This document shows, piece by piece, positions 8,592 through 17,595 of a stretch of 64,000 nt of DNA. The translations under genes were made by a program, and so were the position numbers. A model generated the notes under the pieces. It was not told the DNA's origin, ran no database searches, and was given only the letters and a program-made list of their open reading frames with translations. Numbering within the stretch: the stretch's first letter is position 1; every line of letters begins with the position of its first letter. The DNA comes from an uncultured Acetatifactor sp. (lineage in GTDB: Bacteria > Bacillota > Clostridia > Lachnospirales > Lachnospiraceae): the NCBI GenBank assembly GCA_910584375.1, contig CAJUAH010000005.1, positions 1 through 64,000 on the forward strand, read 5' to 3'.

Positions 8592-9644
8592 ATGAGATAT
8601 CCTGAACATTTGAAAAAAGGCGGAACCATCGGTTTTCTGGCCCCTTCTTTCGGCTGTAATATAGAGCCATACAGGAGCGCGTTTGATCATGCGCTGGACA
8701 GGTGGCAGGGCATGGGATATGAGACCTTGCTGGGTCCCAACTGCTATGCGGGTGATGGGATCGGCATCAGCAACACGCCGGAAAAGTGCGGTGCGGAAGT
8801 CATGGAAATGTTCTGCGGACAGGAGGCAGACGTACTGATCTCCTGTGGGGGCGGAGAGCTGATGTGCGAGATACTGGAGCATGTGGATTTTGGGCGGCTG
8901 GCCCAGGCCAGGCCCAAGTGGTTTATGGGATATTCTGACAACACCAATCTGATCTATCCGTTGGTGACGCTCTGCGATACGGCGGCGATTTACGGTCCCT
9001 GCGCGGCTGCTTTTGGCATGGAACCCTGGCACGCGTCCATCGAAGACGCCTGCGAATTGCTGACAGGTAAAAAACGGACGGTGGAGAGTTATCCTCTGTG
9101 GGAGAAAGAATCCCTTCGGGATGAGGAGCGCCCGCTGCAGCCATATTATGTGACGGAACCATTGGCACTGAAAGCGTACACAGGCGGGAATCTGATCATG
9201 AATCCCGGTGAAGAGGGAACAGAATTGTGCGTCACCGGCAGACTGCTGGGCGGCTGTATGGACTGTCTGGTGAACCTCCTGGGGACAAAGTATGACGGTA
9301 CGGCCGCGTTTTGTGAAAAATACCGGGAGGACGGTATATTGTGGATGCTGGAGGCCTGCGATCTGAACGTGATGGGGATACGCCGGGCCATGTGGCAGAT
9401 GGAGCAGGCGGGGTGGTTTCGTCATGTCAGGGGCTTTCTCTTTGGCAGGGCGCTAAACGGTCAGCCGATGATGGGCCTGGACGTTTATCAGGCCGTGTTG
9501 GCTGTGGCGGAAAAATATGATGTCCCCGTGATCCTGGATCTGGATATCGGGCATCTCAGTCCCATGATGCCCCTGGCGGTGGGCAGCGTGGCCACGGTGC
9601 GGCTGCGGGGAAACCGTGTGCGGGTGGAGATGGAATACAGGTGA
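8592..9644 (+). CDS. LD-carboxypeptidase, peptidase family S66
   Basis: 350 residues of the S66 (LdcA/MccF) type. The N-terminus GGTIGFLAPSFGC, the nucleophile elbow GYSDNTNL (Ser115), and the later Glu and His in the GRLLGGCMDCL and DIGHLSPMMPL regions match the Ser-Glu-His triad arrangement. S66 enzymes trim L,D-peptides from muropeptides or inactivate microcin C-like compounds; position next to ddh/lysA favours wall recycling, by inference. The start codon follows GGGGGAA and lies 26 bases past lysA. Confidence 0.88.
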   Translation: MRYPEHLKKGGTIGFLAPSFGCNIEPYRSAFDHALDRWQGMGYETLLGPNCYAGDGIGISNTPEKCGAEVMEMFCGQEADVLISCGGGELMCEILEHVDFGRLAQARPKWFMGYSDNTNLIYPLVTLCDTAAIYGPCAAAFGMEPWHASIEDACELLTGKKRTVESYPLWEKESLRDEERPLQPYYVTEPLALKAYTGGNLIMNPGEEGTELCVTGRLLGGCMDCLVNLLGTKYDGTAAFCEKYREDGILWMLEACDLNVMGIRRAMWQMEQAGWFRHVRGFLFGRALNGQPMMGLDVYQAVLAVAEKYDVPVILDLDIGHLSPMMPLAVGSVATVRLRGNRVRVEMEYR

Positions 9645-9665
9645 AAGTATAGAAAGTAGGAAATA

Positions 9666-11396
9666 ATGGTATTAAATATATTAAGTTGGTTATGGATTGG
9701 AATCACTTCTTTTCTTCTGGGCTTTGCAGCTATGCAGGGAATTGGAAAAGCGACAGGTGAAGGGATAACAGATTATAAACAGGATAGTGTGGAAATATAT
9801 ATATTGATGGGACTGTTGTGCCTGACCGTTTATTCTCAGATATTTAGTTTAGTGTCAGGGATAGGCTTTGCCGCAACAGTCATTGTTGGCGTACTGTGCC
9901 TGGTTGTAGCCATAGCGTTGCGAATCCAAATAAAACAATATTTTATACGTTTATATACACAGATCCGTGAGAAAAAGGTTTCTGTAATTTTAATTATGGT
10001 GGCATTTGTTCTCTTTATGCTGTTGGTTTATATTTCTTCCGGTTCTACATGGCACTATGATACGGATTTGTACCATGCTCAGGCAATTCGCTGGATCGAA
10101 GAGTTTGGAGCGGTAAAAGGATTGGGCAATCTTCACAACCGATTCGCTTATAACAGCGCCTTTTTTTGCCTACAGGCGTTATTCAGCATGAAATTTGCTG
10201 TGAATCAGTCCCTGCATAGCGTGAATGGCTTTGTTACTTTTCTACTGCTTAGTTATGCGTTTAGTACTCTTAGCATTTGGAAAAAAGAACGGCTCAAGAT
10301 ATCTGACTTTTTAAAAATCGGTCTTTTTATATATTTCGGATATCTGGAAAATTCTTTATTGATATCATCGCCAGGTTCGGATGTGCTGACATTATGCATG
10401 GTATTATATGTATCTGCCAAATGGGCGGAACTGGCGGAGAGAGGTGAAAAAAGTCCTGTTCCGTATGGTATATTGTGTTTGCTGGCGGTGTGGACGGTGA
10501 CGATTAAGTTATCTTCGGCCTTTCTGGTATTTCTTGCTGTATATCCGATAATTTTGATGGTGCGTCAAAAAAAGTGGAAACAGATCGCCGTGTTTTTGGC
10601 AATGGGCCTGGTAATCATATTACCGTTTCTCATAAGAAATATCGTCATTTCTGGATATCTGGTATATCCATATGCAGCGATCGATCTCTTTGACGTGGAT
10701 TGGAAGATGGCAGCGTCTGTTGCTGCTGACGACAGTAAGGAGATCATGGCGTGGGGAAGAGGGTTGACCAGCCGAGCCTTATATGATGCGGATTTTTGTA
10801 CATGGTTTCCAAAGTGGTATGACAATCTACAAACAGAGACACAAGTATTATTTATTGCCAATTTTGTATGCATGGTGCTTTTGACAGGATATCTGGCATG
10901 GACTTGTCTTAAGAAACGCAGGGCAGACGGGAGTGTTTTTCTGTTGCTAGTAAGTATGGCACAGGTGGTCATGTGGTTTATGACAGCTCCACTGCTACGG
11001 TATGGATTGGCGTATATGTTATTGTTGCCCGCTTTTCTGGCAGGGCTGGTGTGCTGTAAAATGAAAAGCCGCATAGTTGCGTGGCTGATTTGCGTGGTTG
11101 GCATATACTGCGGAACATTCCGATTGTTACAGGTGGCGGACGATTTTACAGATAATTATTGGAAACGTCCGGCAGACTATAACTGGAAAGACAGCAGGGC
11201 TGTCGAATGGGAAAACATGGAAATATATGTGCCGGAGGGCAGCGATAGTATTGGATATCACTTTTTCCCAAGTACTCCAAATGAGGCAAGGCTGGAATTC
11301 ATTGAGTTGCGAACTGGAAATATTGCGGACGGATTTCGGTTAAAAGGGGATTACAAGGACAAGATATTTAATTCGTCAGGAGTTTTGGCTGAATGA
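9666..11396 (+). CDS. Multi-pass membrane protein, LIC_10190/glycosyltransferase-like
   Basis: 576 residues with about 11-13 predicted membrane helices. A large loop after the fourth helix contains TWHYDTDLYHAQAIRWIEE, which places an acidic pair where GT-C glycosyltransferases carry their catalytic residues. This pattern fits the LIC_10190-type family, whose function is not established. The gene is clearly richer in A+T than the lysine genes before it and is followed by a decayed glucosyltransferase, so it was probably acquired with it. RBS AAGTAGG is modest. Confidence 0.6.
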   Translation: MVLNILSWLWIGITSFLLGFAAMQGIGKATGEGITDYKQDSVEIYILMGLLCLTVYSQIFSLVSGIGFAATVIVGVLCLVVAIALRIQIKQYFIRLYTQIREKKVSVILIMVAFVLFMLLVYISSGSTWHYDTDLYHAQAIRWIEEFGAVKGLGNLHNRFAYNSAFFCLQALFSMKFAVNQSLHSVNGFVTFLLLSYAFSTLSIWKKERLKISDFLKIGLFIYFGYLENSLLISSPGSDVLTLCMVLYVSAKWAELAERGEKSPVPYGILCLLAVWTVTIKLSSAFLVFLAVYPIILMVRQKKWKQIAVFLAMGLVIILPFLIRNIVISGYLVYPYAAIDLFDVDWKMAASVAADDSKEIMAWGRGLTSRALYDADFCTWFPKWYDNLQTETQVLFIANFVCMVLLTGYLAWTCLKKRRADGSVFLLLVSMAQVVMWFMTAPLLRYGLAYMLLLPAFLAGLVCCKMKSRIVAWLICVVGIYCGTFRLLQVADDFTDNYWKRPADYNWKDSRAVEWENMEIYVPEGSDSIGYHFFPSTPNEARLEFIELRTGNIADGFRLKGDYKDKIFNSSGVLAE

Positions 11397-11416
11397 TTTC
11401 CGAAATATAAAGGGTT

Positions 11417-12107
11417 TTGGCAGACGGACACGGTCTGTATAAATATGGAGAGAGAATAGATGAAAGTTATTTGATATTTAGAGGAAATGTAGAGGCTGTC
11501 TGTAATCAACTGGCAAGAAAAGAGCTGGTAGCTACGGTGACGGCGGTAACAGCGGTCTTATTTCCCAAAAGAAGTGGAAAGAAATATTTGCTTTCTGCGC
11601 AATGACCGTAATGATTCCCATGGCTTTAAACAGTATTGCGTTTATATGCATAGAGGATGGTATTCGCAATTTGATGAGCTATCAGATGGTATTGGTTATG
11701 CCTTTCGGTATTGCCATGCTGGAGCGATGCTGTAGAGGGAAAGCAGTATATCTACAGGCATTGGCCGCAATGGTCTGTCTGATGATTGAATGGACATATG
11801 TAATAAGTTCTAATAAGACCTATCGCTGTTAGGATTTCTCGAACAGGCGTATGCGCTTTGTGACGGAAAGTATAGTATCAGATGTGTTGACAATGCCGGA
11901 GTATGAGGAAGGAAAACGTATTATATTTGCAGGTTTTGTAGATGATTCTGCTCCATGTAATGAATATTGGCTGCTGTATCAGCGTGTCTGTGGAATGGAA
12001 AATCATGTGATATGTTTGCTGAGATGGGAGTCTATCCATAGACCAATGCAATAGCGGAAATAGATGGAATCATGGTGGTTAAGCTCTCAGATAATCCGCC
12101 CCGATAA
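11417..12107 (+). pseudogene. Decayed GtrII-type glucosyltransferase (C-terminal half only)
   Basis: Fragments in different frames line up with the C-terminal half of the GtrII membrane glucosyltransferase family: a membrane stretch ending IEWTYVISSNKTY, then FLEQAYALC in one frame, then RFVTESIVSDVLTMPEYEEG and KRIIFAGF in another, and finally EIDGIMVVKLSDN before a TAA. At least three frameshifts/stops are needed to join them (near 11560, 11830 and 12052), and the N-terminal half is absent. The order and spacing match the family, which makes chance similarity unlikely. The remnant ends about 100 bases before tRNA-Leu. Confidence 0.65.
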
Positions 12108-12214
12108 GAACTTTGGAACGAGAGACATTTGAGTGGCATCGAATTATTTAATTGTACTTGCCAAAACGGAATATGTGTGGTAGAATCATTTTGTTGTAAG
12201 AAATCACACAATTT

Positions 12215-12297
12215 GCTGGTGTGGCGGAATGGCAGACGCAGCAGACTCAAAATCTGCCGAGGGCAACCTTGTGTGGGTTCAAGTCCCACCACCAGCA
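12215..12297 (+). tRNA. tRNA-Leu (anticodon CAA)
   Basis: A class II cloverleaf: acceptor GCTGGTG/CACCAGC, anticodon stem GCAGA/TCTGC with loop CTCAAAA giving anticodon CAA at 12248-12250, a long variable arm (AGGGCAACCT), and T stem GTGGG/CCCAC around TTCAAGT. The discriminator is A and the CCA end is not encoded. It reads UUG leucine codons. Confidence 0.95.
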
Positions 12298-12389
12298 GTA
12301 TCTAAGGACGATTATTCAGATACAATGTATCGGGATAGCCGTCTATTTTTTTTCCAACGACTATTTTATAATATTTTCATTTTTCCCTG

Positions 12390-12418
12390 TTGACAACGGC
12401 AAAAATCGGTGCTAATAT
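12390..12418 (+). promoter_or_regulatory. Consensus sigma-A promoter of the marR/exporter unit
   Basis: TTGACA (12390-12395) and TAATAT (12413-12418) are separated by exactly 17 bases. It is one of the best matches to the housekeeping promoter in the window and lies about 40 bases before marR. Confidence 0.85.
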
Positions 12419-12434
12419 CTCTAATAGAGTTAGC
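12411..12434 (+). promoter_or_regulatory. Putative MarR operator over the -10 box
   Basis: An inverted repeat GCTAA...TTAGC (arms at 12411-12415 and 12430-12434) encloses a second palindrome, CTCTAATAGAG. It overlaps the -10 element and the expected start of transcription, the usual place for autorepression by a MarR dimer. Binding is inferred from position and symmetry only. Confidence 0.5.
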
Positions 12435-12458
12435 AATCAAGAAAGGTAGTGACGCTCC

Positions 12459-12884
12459 ATGGACTACACCCAGCTGGCGATACAGCTTATTGATATGCGC
12501 GCCTCCGCACCGCAAATTAAGATGGAGCGAACCGTGTCCCAAATCGCAAGGGGCGAGGTCATGGCCTTAAATTATCTGGCAGCGAACGGAAACCGGGTAT
12601 ACCCCAAGGACATGAGCCGGGCCTTGATGCTGACCACGGCGAGGATTGCGGCTATGTTGAAATCTCTGGAGGGGCAGGGCATGGTGACTCGGACTCCCGA
12701 CCCCGCAGACAGTCGACAGGTCATTGTCAGCCTGACGGAAAAAGGCGTCACCCTGGTGGAAGAGCGTCGAACCGGAATGATTCGTTCGGTGGCAAAAATG
12801 CTGGAGGCTTTGGGGGAGGAGGATGCAAAAGCCTATGTCCGCATCCAGGCCAAACTGATCGAGCTGGGCGACATTTGGAGATGA
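12459..12884 (+). CDS. MarR-family transcriptional regulator
   Basis: 141 residues with the MarR winged helix. The recognition helix region is PKDMSRALMLTTARIAAMLKSLE (~50-72) and the wing TRTPDPADSRQVIVSLTEKG carries the DxRxV-type motif (DSRQVIVSLT). It heads an operon with ABC exporter genes, and a palindrome lies over its own promoter, so autoregulation and control of the exporter are likely. AAGAAAGGTAG precedes the ATG. The stop overlaps the start of a small leader ORF (ATGATG). Confidence 0.93.
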   Translation: MDYTQLAIQLIDMRASAPQIKMERTVSQIARGEVMALNYLAANGNRVYPKDMSRALMLTTARIAAMLKSLEGQGMVTRTPDPADSRQVIVSLTEKGVTLVEERRTGMIRSVAKMLEALGEEDAKAYVRIQAKLIELGDIWR

Positions 12885-12973
12885 TGCTTAAAAAATGCAG
12901 GATCATACAACAAAACAGTGAAGGCACTATAGATCATTATAGAGATAAGTCCTATGCGAGTTTGCTCGCATAG
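12881..12973 (+). CDS. Small leader ORF (30 codons) running into a terminator
   Basis: Starting at the ATG that overlaps the marR stop (ATGA), an open frame of 30 codons ends at a TAG inside the 3' arm of the following terminator stem. The product starts MMLKKCRII and ends RDKSYASLLA. The 5' arm and loop of the hairpin are codons of this ORF, so a ribosome reading its end must block hairpin formation. This is the geometry of translational control of termination. The peptide sequence is not one I can name, and the exporter's inducer is unknown. Confidence 0.55.
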   Translation: MMLKKCRIIQQNSEGTIDHYRDKSYASLLA

Positions 12974-12986
12974 GACTTAATTTTTT
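12947..12986 (+). terminator. Strong intrinsic terminator/attenuator before the ABC exporter
   Basis: A perfect 14-bp stem (AAGTCCTATGCGAG and its complement) with loop TTTG is followed by AATTTTTT. It lies between marR and the exporter ATPase, whose AGGAGG follows within a few bases. No separate promoter is obvious after it, so exporter transcripts probably need read-through. Confidence 0.85.
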
Positions 12987-13002
12987 AGAAGGAGGCGGCA
13001 AC

Positions 13003-13920
13003 ATGAACCCAATTATACAAGTGGAGCATTTCTCGAAAAAATATGGGGATTTTACGGCGGTGGACGACATCTCCTTCACCGTGGACGAGGGCAGCATCTT
13101 CGCGTTTCTGGGCCCCAACGGCGCAGGCAAAAGCACAACTATCAATACCCTGTGTACCATTCTGGAGAAAACGGAAGGCACTCTGACAATCAACGGCCAT
13201 GATGTTTCCAGGGAACGCAGTCTGGTTCGGAAGGACATAGGTATCGTCTTTCAGGATTCCACCCTGGACGCCCGAATGACCGTGGAAGAAAATCTGAGAT
13301 ATCATTGCAGTTTCTACAAAGTGCCCAAAAATGAGGTGCGGGAACGCATCGACTTTGCCCTTGATCTGGTGGAGCTGACGCAGTGGAGGCGGGCGGCGGT
13401 GGGCAGTCTGTCCGGCGGTATGAAACGGCGGGCTGAGATTGCCAGAGGGCTGGTACATGACCCAAAAGTTTTGTTCCTGGACGAACCTACCACCGGCCTG
13501 GATCCGCAGACCAGAGCCAATGTGTGGGAATATATCCAGCGGCTCCAAAGGCAGAAAAACATGACGATCTTTCTGACCACCCACTATATGGACGAGGCGG
13601 AGGTCTGTTCCAGGGTCGTCATCATAGACCACGGGAAGATCGTTGCCCACGACACGCCGGAGAACTTGAAACATCAATATACCGGCACGGAGGTGGATGT
13701 TGTCTGCATACAGACCGACCCGCTGGAGACCGTGCTGCGGGAGCGGGACGTTTCCTACCGGAAGGATGGGAACAAGCTGGTGTTCCATACGAAGAAAGCG
13801 CCTGCTGCGCTGGAGATATTATCGGCGCACAGGGAAGATATCACGGATTTTGAAGTGAAAAACGGGACGCTGAACGAGGTGTTCCTGGCAATCACAGGAA
13901 AGGAGATTCGAGAAGGATGA
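13003..13920 (+). CDS. ABC exporter ATP-binding protein (drug-resistance DrrA type)
   Basis: 305 residues with a complete nucleotide-binding domain: Walker A GPNGAGKS (~37-44), signature LSGGMKRR (~140), Walker B VLFLDEPTTGLD and the switch His in LTTHYMDEAE. A ~70-residue C-terminal extension after the ATPase core is typical of DrrA-like exporters. It energises the permease encoded next, with which it overlaps by 4 bases (ATGA). AGAAGGAGGCGG gives a strong ribosome site just after the terminator. Confidence 0.95.
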   Translation: MNPIIQVEHFSKKYGDFTAVDDISFTVDEGSIFAFLGPNGAGKSTTINTLCTILEKTEGTLTINGHDVSRERSLVRKDIGIVFQDSTLDARMTVEENLRYHCSFYKVPKNEVRERIDFALDLVELTQWRRAAVGSLSGGMKRRAEIARGLVHDPKVLFLDEPTTGLDPQTRANVWEYIQRLQRQKNMTIFLTTHYMDEAEVCSRVVIIDHGKIVAHDTPENLKHQYTGTEVDVVCIQTDPLETVLRERDVSYRKDGNKLVFHTKKAPAALEILSAHREDITDFEVKNGTLNEVFLAITGKEIREG

Positions 13921-14762
13921 ACCCAATTACAGCCATTGTACAAAGAAATCTGTTAAATTATGTCAGGAGCAAGGGGCGGGTATTCGGCGCCCTCTTTATG
14001 TCCATGTTTATGCTGGTGATGTTCTCGTTCCTGATGAAATCCTCCATGGGAGGACTTGACGTATCCATGAATTACCTGATTTCCGGTGTAATCATCATGA
14101 GCGTGTTCCAGGTCAGCGTCAACAATTCCTCTGATATTCTGTCCGACATTTCCAGCGGCTATATGAAAGAGGTTCTGGTCGCTCCCATTGCGCGGACGCA
14201 GATCTCCATGGGGCATATTCTGTCGGGGGCGGTCATCGCCACGCTGCAAGGTATCATTACCATGATTGCCGGTTTCGTCCTTGGACTGCGGGTCAATGTG
14301 CTGCAGATTCTTCTGTTGGCTGCGGTGATGCTGGTTGCCGCTACGGCATTCAGCGCTATCGGCCTGTTTTTGGCGACGGTTTCCCGCAACTCCCCCGCCT
14401 TTCAGACCCTCAGCTCCATGATTATGATGCCCCTGACCTTTGTTTCCGGCGCATATATACCCACCACCATTATACCCGGTTTTCTTCTGCCCATCGTCTA
14501 CCTGAATCCGCTGACCTATACAACCTCTATCTTTCGCTATATCGCCCTGGGAGCGCACACGCTGACCACAGGGGAACTGGTAGAACAGGGCATGGCGTTC
14601 TCTATCGGTGGATTCGTCATCACGCCGCTGATGGGGCTTGCCATTACCATTTTGATCGGGGCCTTTTTCTTTGTGCTGTGTGTCCATAAATTTAGCCGGG
14701 CGGACTTCTCCACCATAAAGGTCGCTGTGGGAATGCGAGGCGGCGCTCCGGCAAGGGGGTGA
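13917..14762 (+). CDS. ABC-2 type permease
   Basis: 281 residues with six hydrophobic segments and the ABC-2 core (SGVIIMSVFQVSVN, GYMKEVLVAPI, the MIMMPLTFVSGAYIP loop). It is the DrrB-like membrane partner of the ATPase just upstream and starts inside its stop codon, so the two are translationally coupled. Probable efflux of a toxic compound; substrate unknown. The tail runs into the broken ABC ATPase. Confidence 0.92.
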   Translation: MNPITAIVQRNLLNYVRSKGRVFGALFMSMFMLVMFSFLMKSSMGGLDVSMNYLISGVIIMSVFQVSVNNSSDILSDISSGYMKEVLVAPIARTQISMGHILSGAVIATLQGIITMIAGFVLGLRVNVLQILLLAAVMLVAATAFSAIGLFLATVSRNSPAFQTLSSMIMMPLTFVSGAYIPTTIIPGFLLPIVYLNPLTYTTSIFRYIALGAHTLTTGELVEQGMAFSIGGFVITPLMGLAITILIGAFFFVLCVHKFSRADFSTIKVAVGMRGGAPARG

Positions 14763-14765
14763 CTT

Positions 14766-15528
14766 ATGGAACTGCGATTGGATACTGGCCGATGTGCTGC
14801 GCCCCACAAATGGGCGTGTCCTGTATGACGGAAAGGACATTTACGCTGTGGGCGATGAATACCGGGCAAAAATTGGTTATTTGCCCCAGGATGTCCGCTT
14901 TTACGGCAATTTTACCGGCAGGGATTATCTGGAATATTCAGCGGCGCTGAAAGGTATGGATAAGGCCCGCGCAAAAAAGCGGATTCAGGAATTGAGCCGC
15001 AGTGTGGGTCTGTGGGACGATTTGAAACGGAAATGTACCGCCTATTCCGGCGGGATGCAGCGCAGGCTGGGCATTGCGCAGGCCCTTCTGGACGATCCGG
15101 CGATTTTGATTCTGGACGAGCCCAGCTCCGGCCTTGATCCCTATGAGCGGATCAAGTTCCGCAATATCATCTCCGCCTATGCAAAGGACCGTCTGGTGCT
15201 GCTCTCCACCCATATTGTATCCGATGTAGAGCAGATTGCCGCACAAATCATGATGATGGAGTACGGCCTCATCCGGCATATCCACACGGGCGGAGAATAT
15301 ATCCGCAGGATGGAGGGGCGGGTCTGGCTCGTAGAGATGTCCGCCGAGCAGCTTGTGAACTATCAAAACCAGGCTGTCATCAGCAATGTCAGGGCGAAAG
15401 ACGGCCGCATGGAGGTTCGCATCATCGCGGAAACAAAGCCCGTGGGTGATGCGGTACAGGCTATACCGACGCTGGAGGACGCTTACCTGTATCTGTTCAA
15501 CTATTTGCCCGAAAAGACCCGGAGGTGA
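14766..15528 (+). pseudogene. ABC transporter ATPase lacking the Walker A region
   Basis: From about position 14785 an open frame reads LADVLRPTNG and then a normal ABC ATPase: Q-loop LPQDVRF, signature YSGGMQRRLG, Walker B ILILDEPSSGLD and the switch His in LLSTHIVSD. The first ~45 residues, including the Walker A loop, are missing. A plausible old start (ATG at 14766, reading MELRLD) is fused out of frame to this body, as expected from an internal deletion. Without Walker A the product could not bind ATP normally. A GTG at 14794 could still give a ~244-residue fragment. The matching permease follows at once. Confidence 0.75.
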
Positions 15529-15532
15529 TATT

Positions 15533-16732
15533 ATGTCCTTGTTTCAATTTGAACTGCGAAAACTTTTGCTCAATAAGAAAACCCTGCTTTTAATGCTGAG
15601 CCTGCTTGTCTTTTACAGTGTGGTTGGTCTGACCTCCACCATGTTCCTGATTGGCGGCAATGACAGTTACCGTGCTTACGAGGAATTAGCCGCCGCCTGG
15701 GAAGGAACGTTTGACAGCGAAAAGGCCGCGGAAACGGAAACAATCTATCAGGAAGTCAGCGCCCGTTATGGCACGGATGCCCGGATGATCGCCCGAAACG
15801 TCAAAGACCAGCCGGAGATCATTCTGGCGGTGAACTACCATGCCTATACCCAACGGGTGGAGGAATATTGGATCGGCACACCGCCGGAGAGCGCCCAGGA
15901 ACCCTATGGGATCGCCCTTCTGCAAGGAAAAATCGCGGAATTGGAAAGCCAGGGGAAACAGGATAGCTATGCCTGCCGGGAGTTGTCTGCTTCCCTGCAA
16001 AGGCTGGAAGAACTGGGGGAGCCGGAGTTTGCCAACGCCCTGCTGTGGGAGAACCTGTTCAACAACTGGGGAGAGCATATGATGCAGTTCCTGCTGTTCG
16101 TGCCGCTGACCTTTGTCATCGCTCCGGTTTTCGCTGTGGAATGCTCCAGCGGCATGGACAACCTGATTTTAAGCTCCCGAAACGGAAGACGGAAAATTGT
16201 CACGGCAAAATTGCTGAGCGTACTCGCCGCCTCCACGGTTGTGGTCGTGCTGTATCTGGCCGCTACGTTTCTGTTCGGTTTTCTTCCGCATGGGAGTTTC
16301 CACGGCTGGGATGCCGCCATCCAGTCCATTCCCGTTTATGCCAGATCCATGTTCCAATTCAAGGTTTGGCAGCTTGCTGCGGTCGGAGCTGCATGGCTTA
16401 TTTTTACCGGCGCGTTCTATAGCCTGATCGTCTGCTTTATTTCCTCCCGTATGAAAAGCCAGATGGGTACGGCGGGAGTCAGTCTGGCGATCCTGTTTGT
16501 GAATGTGGGGCTGGCGGCAATGGGCGATATGGTTACGCAGAGGCTTGGAGCGCTGGTGGATTTCGGACTGGCCAATGTCACGCTGATAAAAGAGGTGTTC
16601 GGCGGCTATAAGATTTTCGATGTGCTCGGAATGTGTGTCAGCTATCCGGTTATGGCAATATTCGTTTTGGGAATCCTTGCCGCTTTTGCCATATGGGGGA
16701 TTTATAGAGGGCAAAAGAGCAGAGTCGTGTAG
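15533..16732 (+). CDS. ABC-2 family permease
   Basis: 399 residues. A first membrane helix (LLLMLSLLVFYSVVGLTS), a ~170-residue extracellular segment and five or six more helices give the layout of the large ABC-2 permeases that pair with CcmA-type ATPases. Its partner should be the upstream ATPase, now lacking Walker A. GGAGGTGATATT precedes the ATG, which lies 5 bases after the ATPase stop. The gene itself appears intact. Confidence 0.85.
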   Translation: MSLFQFELRKLLLNKKTLLLMLSLLVFYSVVGLTSTMFLIGGNDSYRAYEELAAAWEGTFDSEKAAETETIYQEVSARYGTDARMIARNVKDQPEIILAVNYHAYTQRVEEYWIGTPPESAQEPYGIALLQGKIAELESQGKQDSYACRELSASLQRLEELGEPEFANALLWENLFNNWGEHMMQFLLFVPLTFVIAPVFAVECSSGMDNLILSSRNGRRKIVTAKLLSVLAASTVVVVLYLAATFLFGFLPHGSFHGWDAAIQSIPVYARSMFQFKVWQLAAVGAAWLIFTGAFYSLIVCFISSRMKSQMGTAGVSLAILFVNVGLAAMGDMVTQRLGALVDFGLANVTLIKEVFGGYKIFDVLGMCVSYPVMAIFVLGILAAFAIWGIYRGQKSRVV

Positions 16733-16749
16733 CGGACAGTAATCAGCCG

Positions 16750-17061
16750 CTAAAGATATTCCTCATATTTAATCTTCCAATCCGGTTCTGCCCAGTATTC
16801 GGAACCGTCCCGGAGTCTGTCGATAAAGCGATACTGAAACATTTCCCTGCGGATCAGTTCTATATCGCTGAAAGCAATGGAATCGCGGATGATCTGATTC
16901 ACTTCTTTTTCTGTATATTTGCCCGCGGTGTCAAACTGTAAAGCGATCCGCGCCAACGCCAGAATCCGCATGGGTTTCCTGGAAGGGTACTGTGTCAGTC
17001 TGCCTTCGGAATCATAATATCTTTTGAGTTTTTCATAGTATTGCTCTATGTCCTTTTCCAT
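16750..17061 (-). CDS. DUF2087 domain protein
   Basis: 103 residues on the minus strand. The segment KYTEKEVNQIIRDS...IELIRREMFQYRFIDRLRDGSEYW matches the DUF2087 pattern, a winged-helix-like domain often found at the end of transcriptional regulators or alone. GGGAGG precedes its ATG on the minus strand. It faces the exporter operon and is read from the opposite direction. Function unknown, possibly nucleic-acid binding. Confidence 0.75.
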   Translation of the reverse strand: MEKDIEQYYEKLKRYYDSEGRLTQYPSRKPMRILALARIALQFDTAGKYTEKEVNQIIRDSIAFSDIELIRREMFQYRFIDRLRDGSEYWAEPDWKIKYEEYL

Positions 17062-17295
17062 AAAATATCCGCCTCCCTTGAAATTTTATATAATTATATT
17101 TGTGGGAAGATAATTTGTCAAGTTTGCCCGGGAGATTCATTTCATTTTACGCCATTTTACGCTTTCATTATTCCGATTAACCGCGAATGACAGGCATATG
17201 GCATTAAGGAGGCATCAAGGAGCATAATTCCTATACCATTTCCCATATATTTTGTGCTATACTGTCTTATATGAGTTTATGTGGAGGAGAGAACG

Positions 17296-17502
17296 ATGCT
17301 GAGGATAGAAAAAGTGAACGGTAAGAACGTATGGGATATATAAAAGCTGGATGTAAAAAAGGAGCAGTCCAATTTTGTGGCCCGCAATGATATAAGCATC
17401 ATCGAGGCTTATACCGCGATCACAGGAGGGGGACATGGATGGGGAGGAATCTATCGCGGTCCTCGCATTGTGACAATGGAAAGACCTGGCAGAAAAGTGT
17501 AG
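17296..17502 (+). pseudogene. Degenerate GNAT acetyltransferase fragment
   Basis: After GGAGGAGAG an ATG opens MLRIEKVNGKNVWDI, then an in-frame TAA at 17341, then KLDVKKEQSNFVARNDISI and IEAYTAITGGGH. This is the N-terminus of spermidine/spermine-type GNAT acetyltransferases. After the GGGH the sequence no longer follows the family, and a TAG ends it. Both the early stop and the loss of the acetyl-CoA domain mark a dead gene. Confidence 0.7.
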
Positions 17503-17595
17503 ATATATTTGGAAAATCCCTGTATAATGTGAATAACCGCGCTGGGGGATAAGAGTTTTCGGATCAGGTAGTTAGAAAGGATTCAGGTTAGAATT

